NCBI RefSeq assembly: GCF_001904745.1
Contig: NZ_MRCD01000040.1
Location: 1-64,000, forward strand
From: Calothrix sp. HK-06
Lineage (GTDB): Bacteria; Cyanobacteriota; Cyanobacteriia; Cyanobacteriales; Nostocaceae
Direction: 5' to 3'
DNA length: 64,000 nt
The position numbers and the translations under genes are program-made. The notes under the pieces were generated by a model. It saw only the letters and a list, made by a program, of their open reading frames with translations, ran no database searches and was not told the origin of the DNA. The first letter of the stretch is position 1. Each line of letters starts with the position of its first letter. Below are positions 18,656 through 27,500 of this stretch, in pieces.

Positions 18656-18978
18656 AACAGTATCGAGAATATATTCAAAAATTGTTGACCGAATATAGCA
18701 ATTATAAAAGTCTTAATGAAGACGTAGAAGCTCAAACAGTTTTTGATAAAGAACATGACCATTATCAGTTAGTACATGTTGGTTGGCGAAATAAACGACG
18801 AATATATGGTTGTGTGCTGCATCTAGATATTAAAGACGGCAAAATTTGGGTTCAACATGATGGTACGGAAATAGGCATTGTTAGTGACTTAGAAGCTTTG
18901 GGTGTATCAAAAAAAGATATTGTATTGGGTTTCCATGCTCCTTATAAGCGCAAGTTTACTGAATATGCTTTAGGTTGA
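18643..18978 (+). CDS. xisI: XisI-family protein (111 aa)
   Basis: The partner of XisH: MDKVEQYREYIQKLLTEYSN, then the conserved DHYQLVHVGWRNKRRIYGCVLHLDIKDGKIWVQHDGTEIGI, and the terminal VLGFHAPYKRKFTEYALG. It is always encoded directly after xisH, and here starts within it. The biochemical role is unsettled. The tight pairing with a nuclease-like partner would suit an inhibitor or cofactor (inference). No fdxN element, XisF recombinase or attachment site is visible nearby. Confidence 0.93.
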   Translation: MDKVEQYREYIQKLLTEYSNYKSLNEDVEAQTVFDKEHDHYQLVHVGWRNKRRIYGCVLHLDIKDGKIWVQHDGTEIGIVSDLEALGVSKKDIVLGFHAPYKRKFTEYALG

Positions 18979-19092
18979 GTTTATACATGGGATGTGGACG
19001 CCTTTCCGAAGCTTCATCCCATAAGAATATTTAGGATAATGAATATATATTTACATGATTGGTAGTAGTGTCGCAGAATTTGGAGTAACAAA

Positions 19093-19240
19093 TCAAAATG
19101 AATTTTTTAGAAGGTTAAGTTTCTGTATAGCAACAGTACGTACTTCATCATCTTTATCCTGAGCTAGTTTCTCTAAAATATTTGTTGAACAATTGTAGTA
19201 ATTATATTGTGTGTAATTGAGGTTGTACACGTTCTGTGAA
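19093..19240 (-). pseudogene. Remnant of a HEAT/variant leucine-rich-repeat protein
   Basis: One minus-strand frame reads NYYNCSTNILEKLAQDKDDE followed by VRTVAIQKLNLLKN and a stop at 19093-19095. This is one complete repeat unit of the kind (N-x-x-T-x-x-ILEKLA-x-D-x-x-x-EVR-x-x-VA) found in cyanobacterial HEAT-like repeat proteins. No start or further repeats remain. The rest of 18979-19373 is non-coding, including GTCATGCTGAGGAACGAAGC, which resembles repeats near 57810. Confidence 0.5.
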
Positions 19241-19373
19241 TGTCATGCTGAGGAACGAAGCATCTCAGTATATAGGTTAAAACCTAAGACTTTCTCTAAA
19301 CTCATGGCTCCAATAACGATTATTTTGGCGCCTCGATAGTGTACCTCATTTACCTGCAATCTGCTGTAATTCG

Positions 19374-20114
19374 TTAACTGACATCTTTTGTTGCAATTAC
19401 CATCCACATCAATCCATAAGCTTGAAGCAAATAAGACTTTGGTTTTTCTACCTTAAGTCCGACTTGTGCTAAAGCTTTAGCATACTCGGTGATATTTGTG
19501 TAGTCTGCAATCAAAGCAGTTCCACCGGATTTTAAAACACGAGCGATCTCACAGTATGCGAGCGCACGTTCTTCTTTATCTTCAATATTATGGAGACACA
19601 ATAGAGAAAAAATCACGTCGAACGAATTATCTGTAAAGCTCATTTGACGAACGTCTTGATGTTTAATTTCAACTTTGTCTTTCACACCCTCAAGTTCAAC
19701 ATTTTTGAAAGTATTTTCTATAAAGTTTCCAGACAGGTCAACAGCATTCCAGATATCAATCCCAATCGCTTTTCCCGTCTTCAGACGTTTTGCTGCTCCA
19801 ATCATCAGCAGTCCTCGTCCCGTGCCGATGTCAAGAACATTTTCATCACCTTTCCAATCAATTAGGTCGAGCATTCGATCACGAATATTAAATTTTCCAC
19901 GGATGCTGTAGACGAGCATAGATGTTCCTAGTGCAATAGGTACTAGAGCCATTACACAAAACATAGAACCAATAAAGGAAATTTTAATGCCAAGGATGCT
20001 AAACGAAGGCACGAACCAACCTGCGATTGTTAGCATAACTCCAATGAGAAAAAAATAACGGATGGTTCCCGGCGCATCAATGCCATAATTTGGTTTGCTT
20101 TGATGATTGTACAT
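19374..20114 (-). CDS. Class I SAM-dependent methyltransferase with N-terminal membrane helices (246 aa)
   Basis: Residues 18-72 form two hydrophobic segments (YFFLIGVMLTIAGWFVPSF and ISFIGSMFCVMALVPIALG). The rest is a methyltransferase of the UbiE/MenG type with motif I VLDIGTGRGLLMIGAAKRL, an acidic end of strand 2 (IGIDIW), motif II FDVIFSLLCLHNI and motif III VLKSGGTALIADY. It is a membrane-anchored methyltransferase of unknown substrate. It follows the VOC gene by 97 bp on the same strand and may share its transcript with the AraC regulator upstream. Confidence 0.87.
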   Translation of the reverse strand: MYNHQSKPNYGIDAPGTIRYFFLIGVMLTIAGWFVPSFSILGIKISFIGSMFCVMALVPIALGTSMLVYSIRGKFNIRDRMLDLIDWKGDENVLDIGTGRGLLMIGAAKRLKTGKAIGIDIWNAVDLSGNFIENTFKNVELEGVKDKVEIKHQDVRQMSFTDNSFDVIFSLLCLHNIEDKEERALAYCEIARVLKSGGTALIADYTNITEYAKALAQVGLKVEKPKSYLLQAYGLMWMVIATKDVS

Positions 20115-20211
20115 TTATGTCTCTCGCTTTCTATTCTTTTAGCTCCGCCATTTCAAGAATTCTGAGCGCACGGTCGTGCGTTGAGGCGTATACGCAGCGT
20201 ATCGAAAACAT

Positions 20212-20598
20212 TTACATTGGGCTACAAAGTTCAATCAAGATGCCATCTAAATCGCGAACATAAGCAACCGTTTGTCCCCAAGGCTTCATTTTAGGGTTTA
20301 TAATTGCCATTGCGCCCGCTTCCACTGCCTGTGAAAAAGCGGCAGTTACATCAGCAGCAACGAAGCCTACTTCAATTCCAGCAGGTAGGTTCGATAAGTA
20401 GTTTTCCTGAAACCCTTGAGGTAGATTAGAGCGTGCCAGTTCATTGGAAGCAAAGGCAAGCGAGGTTCCACCAGTCTCCATCTCGCCGTATTGACCAGTC
20501 TCATGGATAAATCGTTGTTTCAAACCAAAGGCACGTTCATAAAATGCGACAGATTGAGCAACATCTTTGACGTAGAGGATTGTGTAAGAAAACTTCAT
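20212..20598 (-). CDS. VOC-superfamily (glyoxalase/bleomycin-resistance-like) protein (128 aa)
   Basis: The vicinal-oxygen-chelate fold is clear from two beta-alpha-beta-beta-beta modules: FSYTILYVKDVAQSVAFYERAFGL with metal-site region GQYGEMETGGTSLAFAS, then IEVGFVAADVTAAFSQAVEAGA and VAYVRDLDGILIELCSP with the usual terminal Glu. The ATG at 20598 is preferred because the earlier start at 20640 adds 14 residues before the first strand. It lies between the AraC-type regulator and the methyltransferase, with small gaps. Confidence 0.87.
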   Translation of the reverse strand: MKFSYTILYVKDVAQSVAFYERAFGLKQRFIHETGQYGEMETGGTSLAFASNELARSNLPQGFQENYLSNLPAGIEVGFVAADVTAAFSQAVEAGAMAIINPKMKPWGQTVAYVRDLDGILIELCSPM

Positions 20599-20684
20599 GG
20601 TAGTTAGCTTTGAACAGAAGCAATTAACATTGTTCCTCAAACTACTCGCTTTGTATTGAAGAAATCGGACATGTGGACAGACCG

Positions 20685-21461
20685 TTACGAAATGAAGGCT
20701 GTTGGGGTCAATCCTGAAAGTCGTTGAAATTCACGTCCCATATGTGCTTGGTCAGCGTAGCCGCAGTCTAATGCAAAGCGGCATAGATCAGCAGTCTCCG
20801 ACGCTCGTAGACGTAACATCGTGTTTTGAAAGCGTAGAATTCGTGCAAGTACCTTTGGCGAAAGTCCCACTGCTTTTGTGACTCCTCGTCGTAAAGTCCT
20901 TTCGCTAATTCCAATAGCTAACGCTATGTGGGACACTGGCATTGTCCCATTACTGATGGTAATAAGTTTGAGCGCTTCACGAATCGGTAAAGAAACGCTA
21001 TCTTCACAATTTACTTTTTGCAACTCTAATATACTTGTTTGTAGCGTACTTAAAGCTTTTTCAACCGAATTAGATTCACAAAGTCGATCAAAGATTTTGC
21101 CAAACTCTTCAGAACAGTCTTGTGCCTTGGCTTGCTGCTGAAATAACTCGATGGGATTTAATTTAAGAAATAGCCCTGCCATTCCAGGATGAAAGCGGAC
21201 TCCAACAAATTCTGTGGAAGGTTTGATCTCAAACAATTTAAAGCTATCCGTCGAACCATAGATGGTCAACTGCGGATTGTAAATTCCACCACCGAGCGCT
21301 CGCTGGTACTGAAAGATTACATCCATACACCCGTCAGGTAACACCCGATGCTTAATTACACCGTTGGAGTAAGGCATTGAGAAACTCCAAAAGGCGCCAA
21401 TAAGATGGGCGCTTTCGCTCTTAGGAGCAAATTCTTTGTAGTAAGGGAGCAGGTCGGTCAT
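20685..21461 (-). CDS. AraC-family transcriptional regulator (258 aa)
   Basis: The C-terminal third is an AraC double helix-turn-helix: MPVSHIALAIGISERTLRRGVTKAVGLSPKVLARILRFQNTML, then CRFALDCGYADQAHMGREFQRLSGLTPTAF. The N-terminal 150 residues are the DUF6597-type sensor domain (HRVLPDGCMDVIFQYQ, FVGVRFHPGMAGLFL). It probably regulates the VOC and methyltransferase genes that follow on the same strand. The inducer is unknown. Confidence 0.9.
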   Translation of the reverse strand: MTDLLPYYKEFAPKSESAHLIGAFWSFSMPYSNGVIKHRVLPDGCMDVIFQYQRALGGGIYNPQLTIYGSTDSFKLFEIKPSTEFVGVRFHPGMAGLFLKLNPIELFQQQAKAQDCSEEFGKIFDRLCESNSVEKALSTLQTSILELQKVNCEDSVSLPIREALKLITISNGTMPVSHIALAIGISERTLRRGVTKAVGLSPKVLARILRFQNTMLRLRASETADLCRFALDCGYADQAHMGREFQRLSGLTPTAFIS

Positions 21462-21652
21462 GAAGCAGAGGCTATCTCAAGCTGTACTCGCTTCGATTGT
21501 AACCCACCCGCGCTCGCCCTAATTGGATACAGAAGAACGAATCAGGGTTAATACCCCTCATCCAATACAAATTGGTAGGTAGAGACAGTATTTAATCCCT
21601 TCAGAAAAACCTCCGGTTTATGCATCTTTACAAGGTCTGGAATGACGTATTC

Positions 21653-21758
21653 ACTCTATTTTATCGCATGAGCAACCTGAGATAACCTTATACTTAGCGA
21701 TACCATTAGATGTTTATAAATCATTTTTTTGAGATACCTTTTACTCACAAAATAAAAT
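21653..21758 (+). pseudogene. Fragment of a second xisH gene
   Basis: One frame reads SILSHEQPEITLYLAIPLDV then YKSFF, a stop, and DTFYSQNKIN. This matches xisH codons for SILSDEQPERILYLAIPLDV YESFFQLPFTQKIIRENQIN at 18484-18605 with few changes; TGA replaces the Gln codon. It is a decayed partial duplicate 3 kb away. Within the gap 21462-21862 it is followed by GGGCGGGCAAGGATGCTCG TTCCACAAG, a copy of the fold-back repeat. Confidence 0.8.
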
Positions 21759-21862
21759 CAATACAAAGCAAAAATAAGGAACATAATATTTTCAGGTATT
21801 ATCAATATATTGGGCGGGCAAGGATGCTCGTTCCACAAGAATTAGCTAACCAAGCTTGACTT

Positions 21863-22771
21863 ATGATAGTTTATGATATCCAAAATTTATTTAAAACTTA
21901 CCCTAGACAAACTCAACCTGCAAACAAAAACATATCACTACAAATTTACCAAGGTGAAATATTCGGTATTTTAGGAGATAACGGCGCCGGAAAAAGTACG
22001 CTTGTACGACAAATGGCAAATTTAGTTAAAAGTGATTCTGGTAAAATTACTTTTTTTGGCGAAAATATTGCTAATTCTCGCCATTTACTACAAGTTAACA
22101 TGGGCTATATGCCCCAAGAAAGCGGCGCCCTTAATAACCTTACAGTCAGTGAGGCACTTTACTTTACATCTCATCTTCGAGGAATGAGTAAAAACGATGC
22201 TCAAAAAGAGTGCGAATTTTTACTCAACTTATGGGAAATTAAAGACTTACGTCATCAACCAAGTTCTCGTCTTTCTGGTGGACAACGGCGCCTATTAAGG
22301 TTAGCAACAGCGATGGCAGGTTCTCCACCAGTGTTAATATTAGATGAGCCAACTAATGACCTTGACCCTCAACGTCGCAAGTTAGTATGGGATATTTTAC
22401 GCCGTATTAATTCTGAACAAGAAACTACGATTATATTGATAACTCACGATGCGATAGAAGCAGAGAAAGCAATTCAACGTGTTGGTATCATGCATTGTGG
22501 AGAGTTAGTAGCAGTCGGTCGTCCCAGCGAACTTAAAGCAAAAATCGACCGCACGTTACGTTTAGAATTATTTTTCTCACCTTCAAACCCTCCTACATTA
22601 CCACCTGGTTTAACCTGTTATCCTCTTGAATCAGGACATTGGCGCCTATTATTACAATGGGAGCAAGTGACGCAAACGCTCAACAATTTAAATTTGGAGC
22701 AAATAGAAGACTTTCGCTTGTACTCAGCAACCTTAGAAGATTTATATTTACATTATGCGACCAATACGTAA
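21863..22771 (+). CDS. ABC transporter ATP-binding protein (302 aa)
   Basis: A single ABC ATPase domain: Walker A GDNGAGKST (about residues 38-46), Q loop MGYMPQESGAL, signature LSGGQRRLLRLA, Walker B PVLILDEPTNDLD and switch LITHD. The last 80 residues form a small regulatory tail. It overlaps the permease gene by 17 bp, giving a two-gene exporter of the ABC-2 kind. Such pairs move lipids, polysaccharide precursors or drugs out of the cell. The substrate cannot be told. Confidence 0.95.
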   Translation: MIVYDIQNLFKTYPRQTQPANKNISLQIYQGEIFGILGDNGAGKSTLVRQMANLVKSDSGKITFFGENIANSRHLLQVNMGYMPQESGALNNLTVSEALYFTSHLRGMSKNDAQKECEFLLNLWEIKDLRHQPSSRLSGGQRRLLRLATAMAGSPPVLILDEPTNDLDPQRRKLVWDILRRINSEQETTIILITHDAIEAEKAIQRVGIMHCGELVAVGRPSELKAKIDRTLRLELFFSPSNPPTLPPGLTCYPLESGHWRLLLQWEQVTQTLNNLNLEQIEDFRLYSATLEDLYLHYATNT

Positions 22772-23513
22772 ACCACCTACTTTAAGAGTACAGTTGCAAG
22801 ATTTACTATTAATGGAGTTAACTAACTGGCGTTGGTCTTGGCAATCTACAATGTTAACTAGTATGGTGGCGCCAATCTTAGGTATTGTTGCTCTTGGTAG
22901 TATAGCTTCGACTTCTCAAGATACTAATGCGTATATACTAACCGGAAATTTGGTAATGTCCCTGATGTTTGGCAACCTCAATAACTTAGCAAGTCGTTTC
23001 ACCTTTATGCGGTTTGCTGGGAATTTAGATTATTATGCAACATTACCCATTCGGCGTGAAGCTTTAATTATTGCTACTGTAATATCATTTTTCTTATTAT
23101 CGTTGCCATCACTGCTAGTAACTGTAATTTTTGGCGCCCTCTTTCTAAAAATTCATCTAGTAATCAATCCTCTAATTCTGTTAGTAGTACCATTATGCGT
23201 ACTACCTTTAGCTGGACTCGGAGCAGTTATTGGTGTATATTCACGGACAATTAGCGAGAGCGATTCTTTGAGTTTACTATTAACAATGGTAATGCTGTTT
23301 ATCGGACCCGTTCTCATCCCAGCTAATCGTCTACCCTCTCTATTACTATCGTTAGGATATTTGAGTCCTGCTACATACGGAGCTTCTGCACTACGACAAA
23401 CTTTACTGGCACCAGTCACACAAAGATTTTTTCTAGATATTATAGCTTTACTCGCGTTTACGTTGATTACCTTCTGGTTTACTGTCACCAAATTAGATTG
23501 GCGCCAGTCTTAA
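22755..23513 (+). CDS. ABC-2-type transporter permease (252 aa)
   Basis: Six hydrophobic helices, including SMVAPILGIVALGSIA, AYILTGNLVMSLMFGNL, ALIIATVISFFLLSLPSLLVTVIFGALF and LILLVVPLCVLPLAGLGAVIGV, with the ABC-2 core pattern. The start lies inside the ATPase gene, so the two are translationally coupled. It would dimerise in the plasma membrane and be powered by the upstream ATPase. Confidence 0.9.
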   Translation: MRPIRKPPTLRVQLQDLLLMELTNWRWSWQSTMLTSMVAPILGIVALGSIASTSQDTNAYILTGNLVMSLMFGNLNNLASRFTFMRFAGNLDYYATLPIRREALIIATVISFFLLSLPSLLVTVIFGALFLKIHLVINPLILLVVPLCVLPLAGLGAVIGVYSRTISESDSLSLLLTMVMLFIGPVLIPANRLPSLLLSLGYLSPATYGASALRQTLLAPVTQRFFLDIIALLAFTLITFWFTVTKLDWRQS

Positions 23514-23558
23514 GATAAATGGTAGAGTTAAATCTTGAATATTTATTGATTATAGTCT

Positions 23559-23822
23559 ATAAGTAAGGTAACTTTAGCGCTTCTTAACTGTATCAGTTTT
23601 CTCTCTTTTACGTTTTGGGTAAGCAACGCTCACGCTCAAACGCCTTCACAATCAACAACTGTTGTTAACCAACAGCAATACAAAGTTTATCCTGATACAC
23701 AAGCAGGCGCCGCCCTATCAGTAAAAAATATAACGCAACCTGCTTTTAAATTAGCTTTTCTGGCTTCTTGTACCGTCAGCACATTTTTAACGAAATTTAA
23801 AAGTTTGGATTTTTTGAGTTAG
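23559..23822 (+). pseudogene. Truncated secreted-protein remnant with signal peptide
   Basis: An 87-codon open frame ends in TAG at 23820-23822 and lacks a normal start; the first in-frame triplet is ATA at 23559. It encodes SKVTLALLNCISFLSFTFWVSNAHAQ, a convincing signal peptide with an AHA cleavage site, followed by QTPSQSTTVVNQQQYKVYPD and AGAALSVKNITQPAFK. It looks like the start of an exported protein whose start codon and 3' part have been lost. The family was not recognised. Confidence 0.45.
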
Positions 23823-24519
23823 GCATTTTTACTCTAAATTGCGATATTGGGTATATTAGCTTGAATTCTTGTGAAATATTAATTTTTTCATAATAAGTTT
23901 GTTTTCAATTAATAGATATAATCGTTATCATTTCAAAATGTTTCGCTCCCCTCAAATTCCCTAAGAGCGCGGGGAATTTAGGTGGATCGATTTTAAGCTT
24001 ATATTTGAACCATTTGTCTTTTATTACCTCATCCTAATGGGGGAACTGTATTTGAGTTTATCAAAATTAATATTAAGTTTTATGACTTTAAATAAATGCA
24101 AGCAATAATTGTGAACGACTAATTATATTTCTTCAAAAATATCTTAGTCCTTAAACTAAAATTAATCAAAGCTTTGACATTCTTTTACTTCTAAAACATT
24201 TATTCTGTATTAGCGTTATTGATGTGAGTGGTTTAGTTTATAAAAATATCGGCAATTACGGTACTGAAAGGTAATAATTGGTAAATCATTTCTAGGAGAT
24301 TTTTATTCAAGAAGTTGGCTTAGGCTTGTTTTTTGGAAGTTGCTCCACGTTATTAGCATTTGAAAATGCGCCTGCCAAGTTAGTCGTATAAAGCATTTGA
24401 GATTTTGAGATTTTGAGATTTATTTTGAAATTGTTAAGTGCAGACCTGAATTTTGAAAGGGCAAGAATAATTCTTGGCCTAAAATGTGCATTATTTCCTA
24501 ACTTATTGGAGTAATTGAT
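23823..24519. other. AT-rich gap upstream of the large phosphoesterase gene
   Basis: No convincing gene. It holds a G/C-run repeat near 23945-23985, a short frame at about 24299-24390 reading QEVGLGLFFGSCSTLLAFEN then APAKLVV and a stop (possibly another decayed membrane-protein end), and three tandem copies of GAGATTTT near 24398-24421. The promoter of the 24520 gene should lie here, but no clear -35/-10 pair could be chosen. Confidence 0.4.
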
Positions 24520-27500
24520 ATGGATTTATTAGATGACAATACCGGAACTGGTTTAAGTAGCAGTACTACCAGTAATCTTGCAACTTGCAATTATAACTTG
24601 GGTGGTAGCAGTAGTTTTGATTTACAGTCAGAATCATTACTGGGTAAAAGTTCCTCTGAAAGAAATGTACTTATCTTCGTTGCTGATGGTCTACGTCCGG
24701 GTTCGGTAAACCCAGAAGATGCTCCTACGCTTTCTAGCATTCGCTCTGAAGGGGTTGATTTTGTTAACAGTCATTCGTTGTTTCCAACTTTTACAACTCC
24801 GAATGCGTCAGCGATAGCTACTGGACATTATCTTGGTGATACAGGAGATTTTAGTAACACAATCTACACAAGGTTTCCTACTCCCAGTGCAAATGGTAGT
24901 CCGACACCGTTTATTGAAAATGATGCTGTTCTTGGAGATTTAAATGCTCAATTTAAAGGCAACTACGACGCTAGTGATCCTGATACTTTTAGCTATTACA
25001 ACTTCCTGAACGAAGAAACTTTACTTCAATTCGCACGCAACAATGGTTACAATACTGCTGCTGTCGGTAAACTTGGGCCGACGTTAATTCAAGATGTTAG
25101 TCAAGGTAGTCGTGACCCAAGTACAGGTACTGTTCCACCTTCACAAACAATCATTATTGATGACTCGACGGGTAAGACAGGGGGAGTCCCTTTATCACAG
25201 GATGTTATTGGGCGCCTTGTTACTGCTGGAGTCGGCGCCACTGCTCCTGACAGGAGTAACGGAGTACCCGCAGGAACACCATTAAATAATGGCTTCTCTG
25301 GTAATAACACTACGAGTGGCACCCAAGCTGCCAACTATGTTCAGCAGCAATACTTTACTGATGCTGTAACCAAGGCGATTTTACCGCAGTTTGGCGCCGA
25401 TTATTCTAGCAGTGATAAACCATTTGCAATGGTGTATTGGTCGCGCGATCCAGATGGTACACAGCATAATCAAGGTGATAGTCTTAATAGCTTGACTCCG
25501 GGAATTAACGGAGCTACTTCTAAAGCTGCGGTGAAGAATGCTGATAATAACCTGGCGCAAATTATTGATGAACTCAAATCTCAGAAATTAGCTGATGGTA
25601 GTAGTTTATACGAGAACACTGACATTTTTATCACTTCAGACCACGGTTTTTCAACAATCAGCAAGAGTCCAATCGATACTCAAGGCAATGTAGTTAAAGA
25701 CTATGCGTCATCACTAACTTTTCCAGGAGTGAATCCCGGATTCTTACCACCGGGTTTCGTGGCAATTGATATTGCTCATGATTTAGGACTAACGCTATAT
25801 GACCCAGACACACCTGTAACAGATAGCAGTGGTAAGGCAGTTGCTTACAAACCTGTTGACCCAACTACTGGACAACGACCAACAGCAGGTAATGGTTTGA
25901 TTGGTGGTAGTGGTCAAATTCTTGCTCAACCCGATGCAAAAGTAGTTGTCGCAGCAAATGGTGGTTCGGACTTAATTTATGTTCCTGATAATGATGTTGA
26001 GACAGTTAAGAAAGTTGTAGACTTCCTCTCGAAACAAGATTATACAAGTGGACTATTTGTCAATGATGATTTTGGCGCCGTTCCTGGAGCATTACCTTTG
26101 AGTTCGATTAACTTGAAAGGTTCTGCACAAACACCAACTCCATCAATTGTGTTGAATTTTAGGACTTTTGCCACTGACCCAAATAATCCTATTAATTCCC
26201 AAGTCGAAATAGCTGATAGTGGGTTGCAGCAAGGGCAAGGAATGCACGGTAGCTTCGGTAGAGGCGATACCTATAATAATATGCTGGCGATTGGTCCTGA
26301 CTTCAAACGTGGCTATACCGATAATGCTCCTGTAAGTAATGCCGATGTTGCGACTACACTGGCGAATGTTCTGGGATTTAATATCCCAAGTAATGGCGAC
26401 CTGACAGGACGAGTATTAAATGAGGCGCTGGTGGGAGGTCCAGACAGTATTTCTTACACTACAGGTATTTTAAAATCTGACCCGACTGACGATAATGTTA
26501 GGACGTATCTAAATTACCAGCAGGTGGGTGATACTCGTTACTTTGATGCCGCAGGTTTTGCCGACCGTACTGTAGGATTAACTACTCTCCCTAGTGATGT
26601 AGTAGAGGCGCCTGACCGTCCATTTCCTGGTCCACAACCAGACGGAACAGCAATTACTACTCAAGGTTGGTTTTTGACTCCTGCTGGTAAACAAGTAGGG
26701 CTTGGCGACCGTCCTTATGGACTTGCACAGAGTCCTGATGGAAAAACTTTACTTGTTAGTAATAACGGTCAATCAACTCAATCGCTGATGGTCGTTGACA
26801 GAGAAACAGGTAACGTTGTTCAAACAATTCCTTACGACGCTCCAGAAGCATTATATATTGGTGTTGGCTTTAGTCCAGATGGTAAACACGCCTATGCTTC
26901 AGCAGGAGGTAACAATAAAATTCGTGTTTACGATGTAGATGGACAGCATCTAACCGAGACTGACCCAATTGTACTACCTCCACAGACCCCAGATGGAAAA
27001 CCCCTCAATCTTTATCCTGCTGGATTTAGCATTTCTGCTGATGGCAAGAGTATGTACGTAGCCGATAATCTTGGTGATGCAATGTCAATTATTGACTTGC
27101 CTAGTCGTACTGTCATCGACACTATTCAAGTTGGCCATAATCCCTACACAGTTGCTTTAGCTAACAATGGAAAATTTGCTTACGTTAGCAATTGGGGCGA
27201 TACAACAGTCTCAGCTATAGATATACCTGATCGTGAAGTCGAGTATACAATTGAAGTCGGCACCCATCCAAATGCGATGGCATTGAATCCACATAGTAAT
27301 GAATTATACGTAGCTAATGCTGATAGCGATACAATATCAGTCATTGATACCAAAACCAAAACAGTTACCAGAACGATTGATTTAGCTCCTTACCCAGGTG
27401 CCAAGGAAGGTAGTAGCCCGAATGCCTTAACAGTTTCTCCAGATGGCAGCACTTTGTATGTTGCGAATGCAACAAATAATGATGTAGCTGTAATTCGTTT

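Noticed and set aside
18239-18978. Remnant of an fdxN excision element
   Set aside because: Only xisH and xisI are present. No site-specific recombinase, nif/fdx gene or direct-repeat attachment sites were found.
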